Origin: an uncultured Eggerthella sp.
GTDB lineage: Bacteria > Actinomycetota > Coriobacteriia > Coriobacteriales > Eggerthellaceae
DNA length: 35,975 nucleotides
Direction of reading: 5' to 3'
Assembly (NCBI GenBank): GCA_900553605.1
Contig: USDX01000014.1
Coordinates: forward strand, 1 to 35,975
Part shown: in pieces, positions 1-7,510 of the stretch
Position numbering within the stretch: the stretch's first letter is position 1
Layout of the letters: the number at the start of each line of letters is the position of its first letter
Translations under genes and position numbers: made by a program
Notes under the pieces: generated by a model
What the model saw: the letters and a program-made list of their open reading frames with translations, nothing else
Told to the model about the DNA's origin: nothing
The model's database searches: none

Positions 1-264
1 GGCGAGGGCGTGCCCGAGCTTCGCCGTTGTGGCTTCACCACGGTTGCCATGGCGTTGCGCGAGGATTCCATAGCGCTTGACGGCCTCGAGATCGCAGCGG
101 CCGACAAACTTGCCATCGTGCTGGGAACCGAGGGCGACGGTCTGTTCCAAAGCACCATCGATTCCTGTGACCACACGGTGATGATCCCCATGGCGCACAA
201 CGTGGACTCGCTGAACGTTGCTGCGGCAAGCGCCATCGCTTTCTGGGAGATCCGCACGCGATAG
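1..264 (+). CDS. SpoU/TrmH-family RNA 2'-O-methyltransferase, C-terminal part (5' truncated by window)
   Basis: The reading frame is open from base 1 and stops at 262-264, so only the C-terminal part of the protein is present. It carries the two late SPOUT motifs that form the knotted S-adenosylmethionine site: LAIVLGTEGDGL (the GxExxG motif 2) and VMIPMAHNVDSLNVAAASAI (motif 3, with the SLNVAxAxxI signature). These enzymes methylate a 2'-hydroxyl in tRNA or 23S rRNA in the cytoplasm. The target cannot be assigned (TrmH, RlmB or a TsnR-like enzyme) because the substrate-recognition N-terminus lies outside the window. The frame continues upstream of the GTG at 10, which is therefore not a real start. 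Family assignment is firm; the specific gene is not. Confidence 0.85.
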   Translation, partial: GEGVPELRRCGFTTVAMALREDSIALDGLEIAAADKLAIVLGTEGDGLFQSTIDSCDHTVMIPMAHNVDSLNVAAASAIAFWEIRTR

Positions 265-379
265 GGCAGGATTACCAGGTGCTTGGAGATGTGCGCCCGC
301 ATAGTTGGGGGTACGTGCGAACTCCAATCGTGAAGTTCGTGTGGACGGGCGAAGCATGTGATAACATAATCAACGTGTG

Positions 380-399
380 AAAGCCGACAAGGCGGCTTT
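380..399 (+). terminator. Possible weak terminator hairpin
   Basis: AAAGCCG at 380-386 pairs with CGGCTTT at 393-399 around a 6-nt loop. The following sequence is not a clean T-run, so this is only a candidate end of the methyltransferase transcript. Confidence 0.35.
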
Positions 400-626
400 A
401 GGCGTGTTCTTATACGGGTTCCCGTTGCGCCGCAAAGAATACCTGGCGGTCCCATGCCGTTCGAATACGAAACGCGCCCAGCGCGGAAGGCACTGAGGAC
501 TGCGCGATCTTTTGAGTCGCGCGCCTGACATGCAGGCACCTCGAACCGTGTTCGCGAAAAGCGAAGAAAGACGGTTTGGGGATTTTGTGCGCTCGCTTCC
601 ATTTTTCAAAATCCTGCTTCCTTCTC

Positions 627-635
627 TGGTAATAT
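627..635 (+). promoter_or_regulatory. Candidate extended -10 promoter for the infA operon
   Basis: The sequence TGGTAATAT matches an extended -10 (TGn plus a TATAAT-like hexamer at 630-635). No good -35 lies 17 bp upstream. It would start transcription about 35 bases before the infA start codon. Inferred from motif only. Confidence 0.3.
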
Positions 636-677
636 TCACTATTGCTGCTTAATGACGATTTTCTTGAAGGAGCACTT

Positions 678-896
678 TTGACGAAACAAGATGTCATCGA
701 ACTCGAGGGTACGGTCCTTGAGGCATTGCCCAACGCGATGTTCAAAGTCGAACTCGAGAACGGCCACGAAATCTTGGCGCACATTTCCGGGAAGATGCGC
801 ATGCATTACATCAAGATCCTTCCTGGCGACAAGGTAACCGTGGAGCTTTCCGTTTACGACCTCAACCGCGGTCGTATCACGTATCGCTTCAAGTAG
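678..896 (+). CDS. infA: Translation initiation factor IF-1 (TTG start)
   Basis: This 72-residue protein is the standard length of IF-1, a single OB-fold protein that binds the ribosomal A site during initiation and assists IF-2 and IF-3. The core reads KQDVIELEGTVLEALPNAMF and later HISGKMRMHYIKILPGDKV, both typical of the family. An upstream in-frame TTG at 642 would add 12 residues. I chose the TTG at 678 because GAAGGAG at 666-672 sits 5 bases before it and it gives exactly the family length. It is the first gene of the infA-rpmJ-rpsM-rpsK-rpsD-rpoA-rplQ cluster, with a 202-base gap before rpmJ that contains a 7-bp hairpin (905-911 with 919-925). The rare start codon may moderate expression. 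Confidence 0.95.
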   Translation: MTKQDVIELEGTVLEALPNAMFKVELENGHEILAHISGKMRMHYIKILPGDKVTVELSVYDLNRGRITYRFK

Positions 897-1098
897 GCTC
901 CCAAGCGCGGCATCGATGGCCGCGCAAGGGCCTGGTTCGTTCTGGCAGGGTTGCAGCTAGAAGCGAATAGCCTCTCATCTTGAGTCGAGTGCTGCGTTCG
1001 GAGAATCAGATCGCAGCAGCGCCTAAGCTCGAAATCATCGGCAGCGGCTGGCCGTGTGAGATATACGGCAAGTATTGGAACACCGAAAGGAAGCAATT

Positions 1099-1212
1099 AT
1101 GAAGGTACGTCCTTCGGTCAAGAAGATGTGCGACAAGTGCAAGATCATTCGTCGCCATGGCACGGTTTACGTGATTTGCGAGAACCCGCGCCACAAACAG
1201 CGTCAAGGCTAG
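1099..1212 (+). CDS. rpmJ: 50S ribosomal protein L36
   Basis: Translating from the ATG at 1099 gives a 37-residue basic protein beginning MKVRPSVKKMCDKCKII, the normal L36 length and sequence style. It has the zinc-ribbon ligands C11, C14, C27 and a histidine at position 32, so it is the zinc-binding (C+) form rather than the zinc-free paralogue. AAAGGAAG lies just upstream (from 1086) as ribosome-binding site. L36 stabilises 23S rRNA folding near the peptidyl-transferase region. The gene lies 16 bases upstream of rpsM, as in most bacteria, and is surely co-transcribed. It is easily missed because of its size. Confidence 0.95.
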   Translation: MKVRPSVKKMCDKCKIIRRHGTVYVICENPRHKQRQG

Positions 1213-1228
1213 AAAGAGGAGATTGTAT

Positions 1229-1597
1229 ATGGCACGTCTTGTTGGTGTCGACCTTCCTCGCGACAAGCGCGTTGAGATCGGTTTGACCTACATTTACGGC
1301 ATCGGTCTGACGACCTCCAAGAAGATCCTTGCAGAGACCGGCGTCGATCCTGACGTTCGTTGCAACGATCTCACGGAAGACGATCTGACCAAGCTCCGCG
1401 ATTACATCCAGAACAACCTCACCGTCGAGGGCGACCTGCATCGCGAGGTTTCTCAGAACATCAAGCGCCTCATGGAAATCGGTTGCTACCGTGGCCTGCG
1501 TCATCGTCGTGGCCTGCCCGTTCGCGGTCAGCGCACTCACACGAACGCTCGTACGCGTAAAGGTCCCAAGCGTCAAATCGGTGGCAAGAAGAAGTAG
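1229..1597 (+). CDS. rpsM: 30S ribosomal protein S13
   Basis: S13 (122 residues) sits in the head of the small subunit and contacts S19, the P-site tRNA and 23S rRNA (bridge B1). The start ARLVGVDLPRDKRVEIGLTY and the C-terminal RGLRHRRGLPVRGQRTHTNA are diagnostic, and the lysine-rich end matches the tail that reaches the P site. The ATG at 1229 is preceded by AGAGGAGA (1215-1222) at good spacing. A TTG two codons earlier (1223) overlaps that ribosome-binding site and is not credible. The stop lies 11 bases before the rpsK start. Confidence 0.98.
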   Translation: MARLVGVDLPRDKRVEIGLTYIYGIGLTTSKKILAETGVDPDVRCNDLTEDDLTKLRDYIQNNLTVEGDLHREVSQNIKRLMEIGCYRGLRHRRGLPVRGQRTHTNARTRKGPKRQIGGKKK

Positions 1598-1608
1598 AGG
1601 TGTAACTA

Positions 1609-2007
1609 GTGGCAGCTAAGAAAAACGTTCGCACGCGCATCAAGCGTTCTGACCGCAAGAACATCGCTGTTGGCGCTGCACACATCAAATCCACTTTCAA
1701 TAACACGATCGTTTCCATCACGGATCCTCAGGGCAATGTAATTTCCTGGCAGTCCGCTGGTACCGTCGGCTTCAAGGGCTCTCGCAAGTCCACGCCGTTC
1801 GCAGCTCAGATGGCAGCTGAGGCAGCAGCAAAGACCGCTATGGAGCATGGCTTGAAGAAGGTTGCTGTATTCGTGAAGGGTCCCGGTTCCGGTCGCGAAA
1901 CCGCTATCCGTTCCCTTCAGGCAGCTGGCCTCGAAGTAGCTAGCATCCAGGATTGCACCCCTATCCCGCACAACGGTTGCCGTCAGCGCAAGCGTCGTCG
2001 CGTCTAA
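1609..2007 (+). CDS. rpsK: 30S ribosomal protein S11 (GTG start)
   Basis: This 132-residue protein matches S11, a platform protein of the 30S subunit that contacts the 690 loop and mRNA in the E site. The body includes NVRTRIKRSDRKNIAVGAAH, and the end has the highly conserved IQDCTPIPHNGCRQRKRRRV. The start is GTG at 1609. Its ribosome-binding sequence AGAGGTG overlaps the rpsM stop codon, suggesting translational coupling. It lies between rpsM and rpsD in the usual alpha-operon order. Confidence 0.98.
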   Translation: MAAKKNVRTRIKRSDRKNIAVGAAHIKSTFNNTIVSITDPQGNVISWQSAGTVGFKGSRKSTPFAAQMAAEAAAKTAMEHGLKKVAVFVKGPGSGRETAIRSLQAAGLEVASIQDCTPIPHNGCRQRKRRRV

Positions 2008-2026
2008 CTGAAAGGATCGATACACT

Positions 2027-2623
2027 ATGGCAATTAACAGGACTCCGGTTCTCAAGCGTTGTCGCCAGCTCGGTCTGGATCCTTCTGTTCTCGGTTACAG
2101 CAGCAAGAAGGAATCCATCCGTCAGCCCAAGCGTCGTCGCAAGGAATCCGAATACGGTATGCAGCTGCGCGAAAAGCAGAAGGCCAAGTTCATCTATGGC
2201 GTTCTCGAGAAGCAGTTCCTCGGCTACTTCAAGCGCGCTAAGGCAATGCCCGGCATCACCGGTGACAACCTGATGCGTATCCTCGAGTCTCGTCTCGACA
2301 ACGTAGTATTCCGTCTCGGCTTCGCCAAGACCCGCAAGGAAGCTCGCCAGATCGTTACCCACGGTCACATCCAGGTAAACGGCCGTCGCGTAGACATCCC
2401 GTCTTTCCGCGTTCGCCCCGGCGACCTTGTTGCTGTTACCCCCAAGGCTAAGGAACTTCTGGTTATCAAGAGCGCTCTCGTTTCCAACGAAGGCGTACAG
2501 GTTCCTGCATGGCTTGAGGTTGACATCGAAAAGCTGCAGGGCAGCGTTCTTGCTCTTCCTGAGCGTGAGCAGATTGACCTCGACATCAACGAGCAGCTTA
2601 TCGTCGAACTTTACTCGAAGTAA
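2027..2623 (+). CDS. rpsD: 30S ribosomal protein S4
   Basis: S4 (198 residues) is a primary 16S rRNA binding protein that nucleates 30S assembly. The S4 RNA-binding domain is clear around residues 88-150, with the segment RLDNVVFRLGFAKTRKEARQ and VNGRRVDIPSFRVRPGDLV. The N-terminal third is lysine/arginine rich and does not show the four-cysteine zinc site found in some S4 paralogues. An AAAGGA ribosome-binding site precedes the ATG. In many bacteria S4 represses its own operon by binding mRNA; I saw no matching pseudoknot, so that is not claimed. The gene lies directly upstream of rpoA. Confidence 0.98.
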   Translation: MAINRTPVLKRCRQLGLDPSVLGYSSKKESIRQPKRRRKESEYGMQLREKQKAKFIYGVLEKQFLGYFKRAKAMPGITGDNLMRILESRLDNVVFRLGFAKTRKEARQIVTHGHIQVNGRRVDIPSFRVRPGDLVAVTPKAKELLVIKSALVSNEGVQVPAWLEVDIEKLQGSVLALPEREQIDLDINEQLIVELYSK

Positions 2624-2660
2624 CGTACGCACTGCGGTTTATTAAGGAGGCTTATTCAAT

Positions 2661-3611
2661 ATGACAGAGTTCATGAGGCCGACAGTAACGATCGAAGAGG
2701 TTAACGACACCGTTGCCCGCTTCATCGTGGAGCCGCTAGAGCGTGGCTACGGTTACACTCTTGGCAACTGCATGCGTCGTGTTCTGCTTTCGTCTCTCGA
2801 CGGAGCAAAGGCGACTGCTATCCAGATCGATGGTGTACAGCATGAGTTCACCACCGCTGAGGGCGTAATCGAGGACATCACCGATATCGTCTTGAACGTT
2901 AAGGGCCTGGTTTTCAGCGCCCTTAACGGTGACATCAGCGAGGCCACTGCGCATGTACATGCTGAGGGTCCTTGCACCGTTACTGGTGCCGATCTCGAGG
3001 TTCCTACCGAATTCTCTCTGATCAACCCCGAGCACGTTATCGCAACTGTTGCTGACGGCGGCACGCTTGAGATGACCGTCCGCATTGGCGTGGGTCGCGG
3101 ATATGTATCTGCTGAGCGCAACAAGCGCACGGAAGATCCTATCGGCATCATCCACGTTGACTCGCTGTTCTCGCCGGTTCGCCGCTGCACCATGGGTGTC
3201 ACTGACACCCGCGTTGGCCAGCGCACCGACTATGACAAGCTTGTTCTTGAAGTTGAGACTGATGGCTCCATCAACCCCACCGAGGCTGTGTGCCGTGCTG
3301 CGAATATCATCAACCAGTACATGGGCGCATTCCTCATGCTCGACGAGGTAGAGGAAGACGAAGAGGGCGAAGTAGTTTCCATCTTCGCTCCCGAAAACCA
3401 GGAGACCAACGCTGAGCTCGACAAGCAGATCGAGGATCTGGACCTTTCTGTTCGTTCCTACAACTGCTTGAAGCGCGCTGGTATCCACTCTGTTCGTCAG
3501 CTGGTTGAGTATTCTGAGAACGACCTGCTCAACATCAGGAACTTTGGCGCGAAGTCCATCGAGGAAGTGAAGGACAAGCTCATTTCCATGGACCTCAATT
3601 TGAAGCAATAG
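2661..3611 (+). CDS. rpoA: DNA-directed RNA polymerase subunit alpha
   Basis: The 316-residue alpha subunit forms the dimer on which RNA polymerase assembles. The N-terminal domain (about 1-228) contains the ERGYGYTLGNCMRRVLLSSL assembly motif. An acidic linker (DEVEEDEEGEV, near 226-240) leads to the C-terminal domain (about 250-316), whose SVRSYNCLKRAGI and NIRNFGAKSIEEV segments form the helix-hairpin-helix that contacts UP elements and activators. AAGGAGG at 2644-2650 supports the ATG at 2661. The gene sits 37 bases after rpsD and 11 before rplQ, so it belongs to the same transcript. Confidence 0.98.
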   Translation: MTEFMRPTVTIEEVNDTVARFIVEPLERGYGYTLGNCMRRVLLSSLDGAKATAIQIDGVQHEFTTAEGVIEDITDIVLNVKGLVFSALNGDISEATAHVHAEGPCTVTGADLEVPTEFSLINPEHVIATVADGGTLEMTVRIGVGRGYVSAERNKRTEDPIGIIHVDSLFSPVRRCTMGVTDTRVGQRTDYDKLVLEVETDGSINPTEAVCRAANIINQYMGAFLMLDEVEEDEEGEVVSIFAPENQETNAELDKQIEDLDLSVRSYNCLKRAGIHSVRQLVEYSENDLLNIRNFGAKSIEEVKDKLISMDLNLKQ

Positions 3612-3622
3612 GAGATTTAAAG

Positions 3623-4099
3623 ATGAGGCACAACTATAAGGGCCGCAAGCTTGGCACTGACTTCAGCCATACCAAGGCCATGAAAAAGAGCCTTGTTGCT
3701 GCGCTGTTCACCAACGACCGCATCAAGACGGTTGAGGCGCGCGCCAAGGAGATCCGCCCCGATGTAGACAAGATCATCACGTGGGCTAAGAAGGGCGACC
3801 TGCATTCCCGCCGTCTTGCTATCGCAGCACTTGGCGACAAGGAACTGGTACGCGAGGTATTCGAGAAGGTTGCTCAGGGTCAGTTCGCTGATCGCCAGGG
3901 TGGCTACACTCGCATCATGAAGCTTGGCAACCGTAAGGGCGACAACGCTTCCATGGTAATCATGGAGCTCTGCACCGAGCCGGTACAGCCCAAGGAAAAG
4001 GCTGAGAAGCCTGCAGCTAAGAAGGAAGCTCCCAAGAAGGAAGAAAAGCCTGCAGAGGAGCCTAAGGCTGAAGAGGCAACCGAAGAGGCTGCTGAATAG
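3623..4099 (+). CDS. rplQ: 50S ribosomal protein L17 with charged C-terminal tail
   Basis: L17 lies near the exit-tunnel side of the large subunit. Residues 1 to about 118 are the standard domain, beginning MRHNYKGRKLGTDFSHTKAM and ending in the conserved YTRIMKLGNRKGDNASMVIM block. The remaining 40 or so residues form a low-complexity Lys/Glu/Ala/Pro tail, not part of the minimal L17 (about 115-130 residues). Similar charged extensions occur on L17 in actinobacteria. It is the last gene of the operon and is followed within 20 bases by a strong terminator. Confidence 0.97.
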   Translation: MRHNYKGRKLGTDFSHTKAMKKSLVAALFTNDRIKTVEARAKEIRPDVDKIITWAKKGDLHSRRLAIAALGDKELVREVFEKVAQGQFADRQGGYTRIMKLGNRKGDNASMVIMELCTEPVQPKEKAEKPAAKKEAPKKEEKPAEEPKAEEATEEAAE

Positions 4100-4118
4100 T
4101 TTTAGCTTTGTAGCTTTC

Positions 4119-4151
4119 AAAGGGCCCGTTCGTAGGAACGGGTCCTTTTTT
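4119..4151 (+). terminator. Rho-independent terminator of the infA-rplQ operon
   Basis: AAAGGGCCCGTTC (4119-4131) pairs with GAACGGGTCCTTT (4136-4148) with one G-T wobble around the loop GTAG, followed by a run of T to 4151. It lies 20 bases after the rplQ stop. Confidence 0.95.
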
Positions 4152-4457
4152 ATGCCTTCATTCAGCAGTTGGGCTCACAGCGCGTTATTTTGTGCCTCAA
4201 TTCCCTGTAGCGATATAGCAGGAATGCCCTCTAAACGCACTACGGTGTCATTTCTGCCCCCTCGGTGCGTAATGACTCCATAACTACATACCCATGCCTT
4301 TATGAGTTCAGCAAGGCTCTGCGAAATTACGATGGGTCTATTTCAACAAGACCGTGGCGAAACCGTGATATTCCAATTCTGTCACGCTTACCCGATTAGT
4401 ATGAGTAGCGCACTCTATGCTTGAATCGCGAATAGGAAAGTTTGGCTGGTTGAACAT
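4152..4457. other. Intergenic region after the ribosomal operon
   Basis: About 306 bases, more AT-rich than the flanks, with no supported coding frame, RNA gene or repeat. A TAGTAT at 4397-4402 could be a -10 element for the following gene but lacks a good -35. Confidence 0.4.
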
Positions 4458-4880
4458 ATGGCACGTTTTAGCGGGAACAGCAATTTCAAATATCGCATGG
4501 CTCAATGGATGATGGGTCGTTATGGCATCGATGAACTAACCCAGGCTCTAATGCTCTTGGGATGCGGATTCGTTCTGGTGAATTTCTTTGCGCATTCAGG
4601 CATCTTGTCAACGTTGGCTCTGCTACTCATGGCGTTGGGCATTTTCCGTTGCTATTCAAGGAACATTGCAGCAAGAGCTCGTGAGTTGGCCAAGTACCAA
4701 GAGCTGATGGTAAAGCCCAAGGCTTGGTGGCGTCTGCTTAACAAGAAGTGGGTCAACCGCAAAACCACTATCTACTTCAAATGCAAAGGATGCGGTGCGG
4801 TTTTGAATGTGCCTAAGAGCAAAGGAAAGATTCTCGTCACCTGTCCAAAATGCGGTGCAAAAGAAGAGAAGCGTTCGTAA
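4458..4880 (+). CDS. Small membrane protein with C-terminal zinc ribbon
   Basis: The 140-residue product starts with a basic, aromatic segment (FKYRMAQWMMGRYGIDELTQ), followed by two adjacent hydrophobic helices (about residues 28-62). A basic cytoplasmic stretch then leads to a C-terminal zinc ribbon with CxxC pairs in FKCKGCGAVL and VTCPKCGAK. This architecture, including the N-terminal RYGxDEL-like motif and a two-TM hairpin, matches a widespread uncharacterised family in Clostridia and Actinobacteria; its function is unknown. The ribbon probably faces the cytoplasm (positive-inside). The ribosome-binding site is weak (AGGAAAG about 18 bases upstream). The gene stands alone: a terminator precedes it and the NrdR-controlled region follows. 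There is no direct evidence linking it to nrdD. Confidence 0.75.
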   Translation: MARFSGNSNFKYRMAQWMMGRYGIDELTQALMLLGCGFVLVNFFAHSGILSTLALLLMALGIFRCYSRNIAARARELAKYQELMVKPKAWWRLLNKKWVNRKTTIYFKCKGCGAVLNVPKSKGKILVTCPKCGAKEEKRS

Positions 4881-4915
4881 CTCAATACTTCCTATGGGCA
4901 TGGCGGTTACCATGT

Positions 4916-4931
4916 AATCTACATAATGTGT
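4916..4931 (+). promoter_or_regulatory. NrdR box 1 (nrdDG operator)
   Basis: AATCTACATAATGTGT matches the NrdR-box consensus ACACWATATATWGTGT at 12 of 16 positions. NrdR is the ATP-cone/zinc-ribbon repressor of bacterial ribonucleotide reductase genes. Its sites normally come in pairs about three helical turns apart, and a second site begins exactly 32 bp downstream. Confidence 0.75.
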
Positions 4932-4947
4932 TCGTATTTATTCTTAT

Positions 4948-4963
4948 ACACTACATATGGTAT
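4948..4963 (+). promoter_or_regulatory. NrdR box 2 (nrdDG operator)
   Basis: ACACTACATATGGTAT matches the NrdR-box consensus at 13 of 16 positions and starts 32 bp after box 1, leaving 16 bp between the boxes. The match, the spacing and the downstream nrdD gene together make this a convincing operator pair. The repressor gene itself is not in the window. Confidence 0.78.
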
Positions 4964-5099
4964 GCGTACTGCCCAAAAATAATGAGCCGCTTAGAAAATC
5001 AAGGGGTTATTTAAAAATTTCTTGGGCGTAATATAGCCTTCGCTAGCTCGACTACTGCTAGCTCAGCGATCGCTATGAATAAGAAAAACGACTTGTAAT

Positions 5100-5180
5100 A
5101 AGGGAGGCAACTTTCCAGCAAGGGAAGTCACCTTCTGATAAGGGAAGCGCCTTCAAATTGGAGAGGGCATCTTCTCGCTT
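5100..5180 (+). repeat. Degenerate 20-bp tandem repeats in the nrdD leader
   Basis: Three units start at 5100, 5120 and 5140, each beginning AAGGGA and containing a short dyad of the type AAGG...CTT(CC). A fourth, more diverged unit follows (5160-5180, GAGAGGG...CTTCTC). The 20-bp period is about two helical turns. They could be protein-binding sites, a run of small RNA hairpins, or Shine-Dalgarno-like decoys; the function is unknown. Confidence 0.6.
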
Positions 5181-5204
5181 GGATATATTTTGTTAGGGGA
5201 GCGT

Positions 5205-7427
5205 ATGAAGATCATCAAGCGCGACGGCTCCGAAGCTGTTTTTGATTTGAGTAAGATTGCCAACGCCATTAAAGGAGCAAGCGACGAATCGCCCGAGAAC
5301 GAGCGTCTAACTGCTCGTCAGATCGACTATGCCGCACATAATGTTGCGGACTTATGCGAAACCGCCGGCCATACCGTTTCCGTTGAGGAAATCCAGGACA
5401 TGGTCGAAAACGAAATCATGGCGCTTCAGAAGTTTGAAGTTGCCCGTCGGTATATCATTTACCGCTACGTGCAGAACATCAAGCGCCATTCCAACACTAC
5501 CGACGACAAGATCCTTGCCCTCATCGAATGCAATAACGAAGAGGTTAAGCAGGAAAACTCCAACAAGAACCCCACGGTAAACTCGGTTCAGCGTGACTAC
5601 ATGGCGGGCGAGGTGTCTAAGGACCTTGCCACCCGTATCCTTCTTCCTGAAGATGTGGTAAAGGCACACGAAGAGGGCATTATCCACTTCCACGACTCCG
5701 ATTACTTCGCGCAGCACATGCACAACTGCGACTTGGTGAACCTGGAAGATATGCTGCAGAACGGAACGGTTATTTCCGGTACACTCATCGAAAAGCCGCA
5801 TAGCTTTTCTACGGCTTGCAATATCGCAACGCAGATCATTGCTCAGGTTGCTTCGAGCCAGTACGGCGGTCAGTCCATTTCTCTTACGCACCTCGCTCCG
5901 TTTGTCGAGGTCAGCCGTAAGAAGATTCGCCGCGATGTAATTCGCGAGCTTAACGAAGTTGGCGTAGAGCCTTCCGCTGAGCAGCTTTCGCGTATTGTTG
6001 AAGGCCGCTTGCGCGATGAGGTTCGTCGTGGCGTTCAGACCATCCAGTACCAGGTGGTAACGCTCATGACCACCAACGGTCAGGCTCCCTTCGTAACCGT
6101 ATTCATGTACCTGAACGAGGCGCGCTCCGAGCAGGAAAAGCACGACCTTTCCATCATCATCGAAGAGGTGCTGCGTCAGCGCTATGAGGGCGTGAAGAAC
6201 GAAGAAGGCGTGTGGATCACCCCGGCGTTCCCGAAGCTTATTTACGTGCTGGAGGAAGATAACATCACCGAGGATTCCCGGTACTTCTACCTTACCCAGC
6301 TTGCTGCTAAATGCACGGCAAAGCGCATGGTTCCCGACTATATCTCCGAGAAGAAGATGCGCGAGCTGAAGCTTTCCAAGGGCGAAACCCCTGGTAACGG
6401 CGATTGTTACACCTGCATGGGTTGCCGCTCCTTCCTGACCCCCGACCGTTCGGGCAACGGATATGGCAATGTGGCAAACGCGGGTAACTACGAACCGGGC
6501 AAGCCCAAGTACTACGGCCGCTTCAATCAGGGCGTCGTTACTATCAACCTGGTAGACGTTGCCTGCTCTTCTTATCGCGACATGGACAAGTTCTGGAGCA
6601 TCTTCGAAGAGCGCCTGGAGCTTTGCAAGAAGGCGCTGATGTGCCGTCACGATCGCTTGAAGGGAACCCTTTCCGATGCGGCTCCCATTCTGTGGCAGTA
6701 TGGTGCGCTTGCTCGCTTGAAGAAGGGCGAGCCTATCGACAAGCTTCTGTATGGTGGCTATTCCACCATCAGCCTGGGATACGCTGGCCTGTATGAGTGC
6801 GTAAAGTACATGACGGGCAAGAGCCACACCGATTCGGAAGCAACGCCGTTCGCTATGGCTGTTATGCAGAAGATGAACGATAAGTGTACGGAATGGAAAG
6901 CTGAAACCGACATCGATTTCAGCCTGTACGGTACGCCGCTCGAATCCACCACGTACAAGTTCGCCAAGTCGCTGCAGCGCCGCTTTGGCAACATCCCTGG
7001 TGTTACCGACAAGGGTTATATCACCAACAGCTATCACGTTCATGTGTCCGAAGAGATCGATGCGTTCAAGAAGCTCGAATTTGAGAGCCAGTTCCAGCAG
7101 CTTTCTCCGGGTGGAGCAATCTCGTACGTGGAAGTACCTGATATGCAGGACAACCTGAAGGCAGTTGTTCGCGTGATGCAGTACATCTACGACAACATCA
7201 TGTACGCGGAATTGAACACCAAGAGCGACTATTGCCAGGAATGCGGCTTCGACGGCGAGATCCAGATCGTTGAAGATGACGGCAAGCTGGTATGGGAGTG
7301 CCCGCATTGCGGCAACCGCGATCAGGAGAAGCTCAACGTCGCTCGTCGTACCTGCGGTTATATCGGCACTCAGTTCTGGAACCAGGGTCGCACCGAAGAA
7401 ATCCGCGACCGCGTCTTGCATCTGTAA
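5205..7427 (+). CDS. nrdD: Anaerobic (class III) ribonucleoside-triphosphate reductase
   Basis: This 740-residue enzyme reduces ribonucleoside triphosphates to deoxyribonucleotides without oxygen. An ATP-cone allosteric domain lies in the first 90 or so residues (MKIIKRDGSEAVFDLSKIAN). Active-site cysteines are C175 (in MHNCDLVN, the same number as in E. coli) and the cluster near C401 (GDCYTCMGCRS). A zinc site is formed by C677/C680 and C699/C702. The glycyl radical is expected at G718 in RRTCGYIG. The ATG at 5205 has AGGGGAG at 5195-5201; the TTG at 5190 overlaps the leader and is less likely. nrdG follows 83 bases downstream, and the pair of NrdR boxes upstream indicates NrdR repression. 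All key residues are present and the length is normal. Confidence 0.98.
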   Translation: MKIIKRDGSEAVFDLSKIANAIKGASDESPENERLTARQIDYAAHNVADLCETAGHTVSVEEIQDMVENEIMALQKFEVARRYIIYRYVQNIKRHSNTTDDKILALIECNNEEVKQENSNKNPTVNSVQRDYMAGEVSKDLATRILLPEDVVKAHEEGIIHFHDSDYFAQHMHNCDLVNLEDMLQNGTVISGTLIEKPHSFSTACNIATQIIAQVASSQYGGQSISLTHLAPFVEVSRKKIRRDVIRELNEVGVEPSAEQLSRIVEGRLRDEVRRGVQTIQYQVVTLMTTNGQAPFVTVFMYLNEARSEQEKHDLSIIIEEVLRQRYEGVKNEEGVWITPAFPKLIYVLEEDNITEDSRYFYLTQLAAKCTAKRMVPDYISEKKMRELKLSKGETPGNGDCYTCMGCRSFLTPDRSGNGYGNVANAGNYEPGKPKYYGRFNQGVVTINLVDVACSSYRDMDKFWSIFEERLELCKKALMCRHDRLKGTLSDAAPILWQYGALARLKKGEPIDKLLYGGYSTISLGYAGLYECVKYMTGKSHTDSEATPFAMAVMQKMNDKCTEWKAETDIDFSLYGTPLESTTYKFAKSLQRRFGNIPGVTDKGYITNSYHVHVSEEIDAFKKLEFESQFQQLSPGGAISYVEVPDMQDNLKAVVRVMQYIYDNIMYAELNTKSDYCQECGFDGEIQIVEDDGKLVWECPHCGNRDQEKLNVARRTCGYIGTQFWNQGRTEEIRDRVLHL

Positions 7428-7510
7428 ACACCGTTGCGCTGCCCGTAGCGGGTGGCGCAACATTTCCTTAAGCGATTTTCTAGAAAATGGAATGTATGAC
7501 GGGATGATTC

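Larger units (their letters stand above)
265..677. other. Intergenic region between the methyltransferase and infA
   Basis: This 413-base stretch holds no convincing gene; short frames here lack ribosome-binding sites and recognisable motifs. It contains a short hairpin at 380-399 and, near its right end, an extended -10-like element at 627-635. It probably separates the methyltransferase transcript from the ribosomal-protein operon and carries that operon's promoter and leader. I see no tRNA or riboswitch signature. Confidence 0.5.
4881..5204. other. nrdD upstream regulatory region
   Basis: This 324-base region contains no gene. From left to right it holds two NrdR boxes (4916-4931, 4948-4963), a duplicated GCTAGCTC (5042-5049, 5057-5064), the palindrome AGCGATCGCT (5065-5074), and a set of 20-bp degenerate repeats (5100-5180). 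The nrdD ribosome-binding site AGGGGAG is at 5195-5201. A TAATAT at 5029-5034 is a possible -10 for nrdD but lacks a clear -35. Confidence 0.6.

Noticed and set aside
5352..7463. Long open frame (703 codons) on the minus strand across nrdD
   Set aside because: It is antisense to an unmistakable gene, has no ribosome-binding site or family motif, and arises from the codon bias of nrdD. The same applies to antisense frames over rpoA, glyA and atpA.
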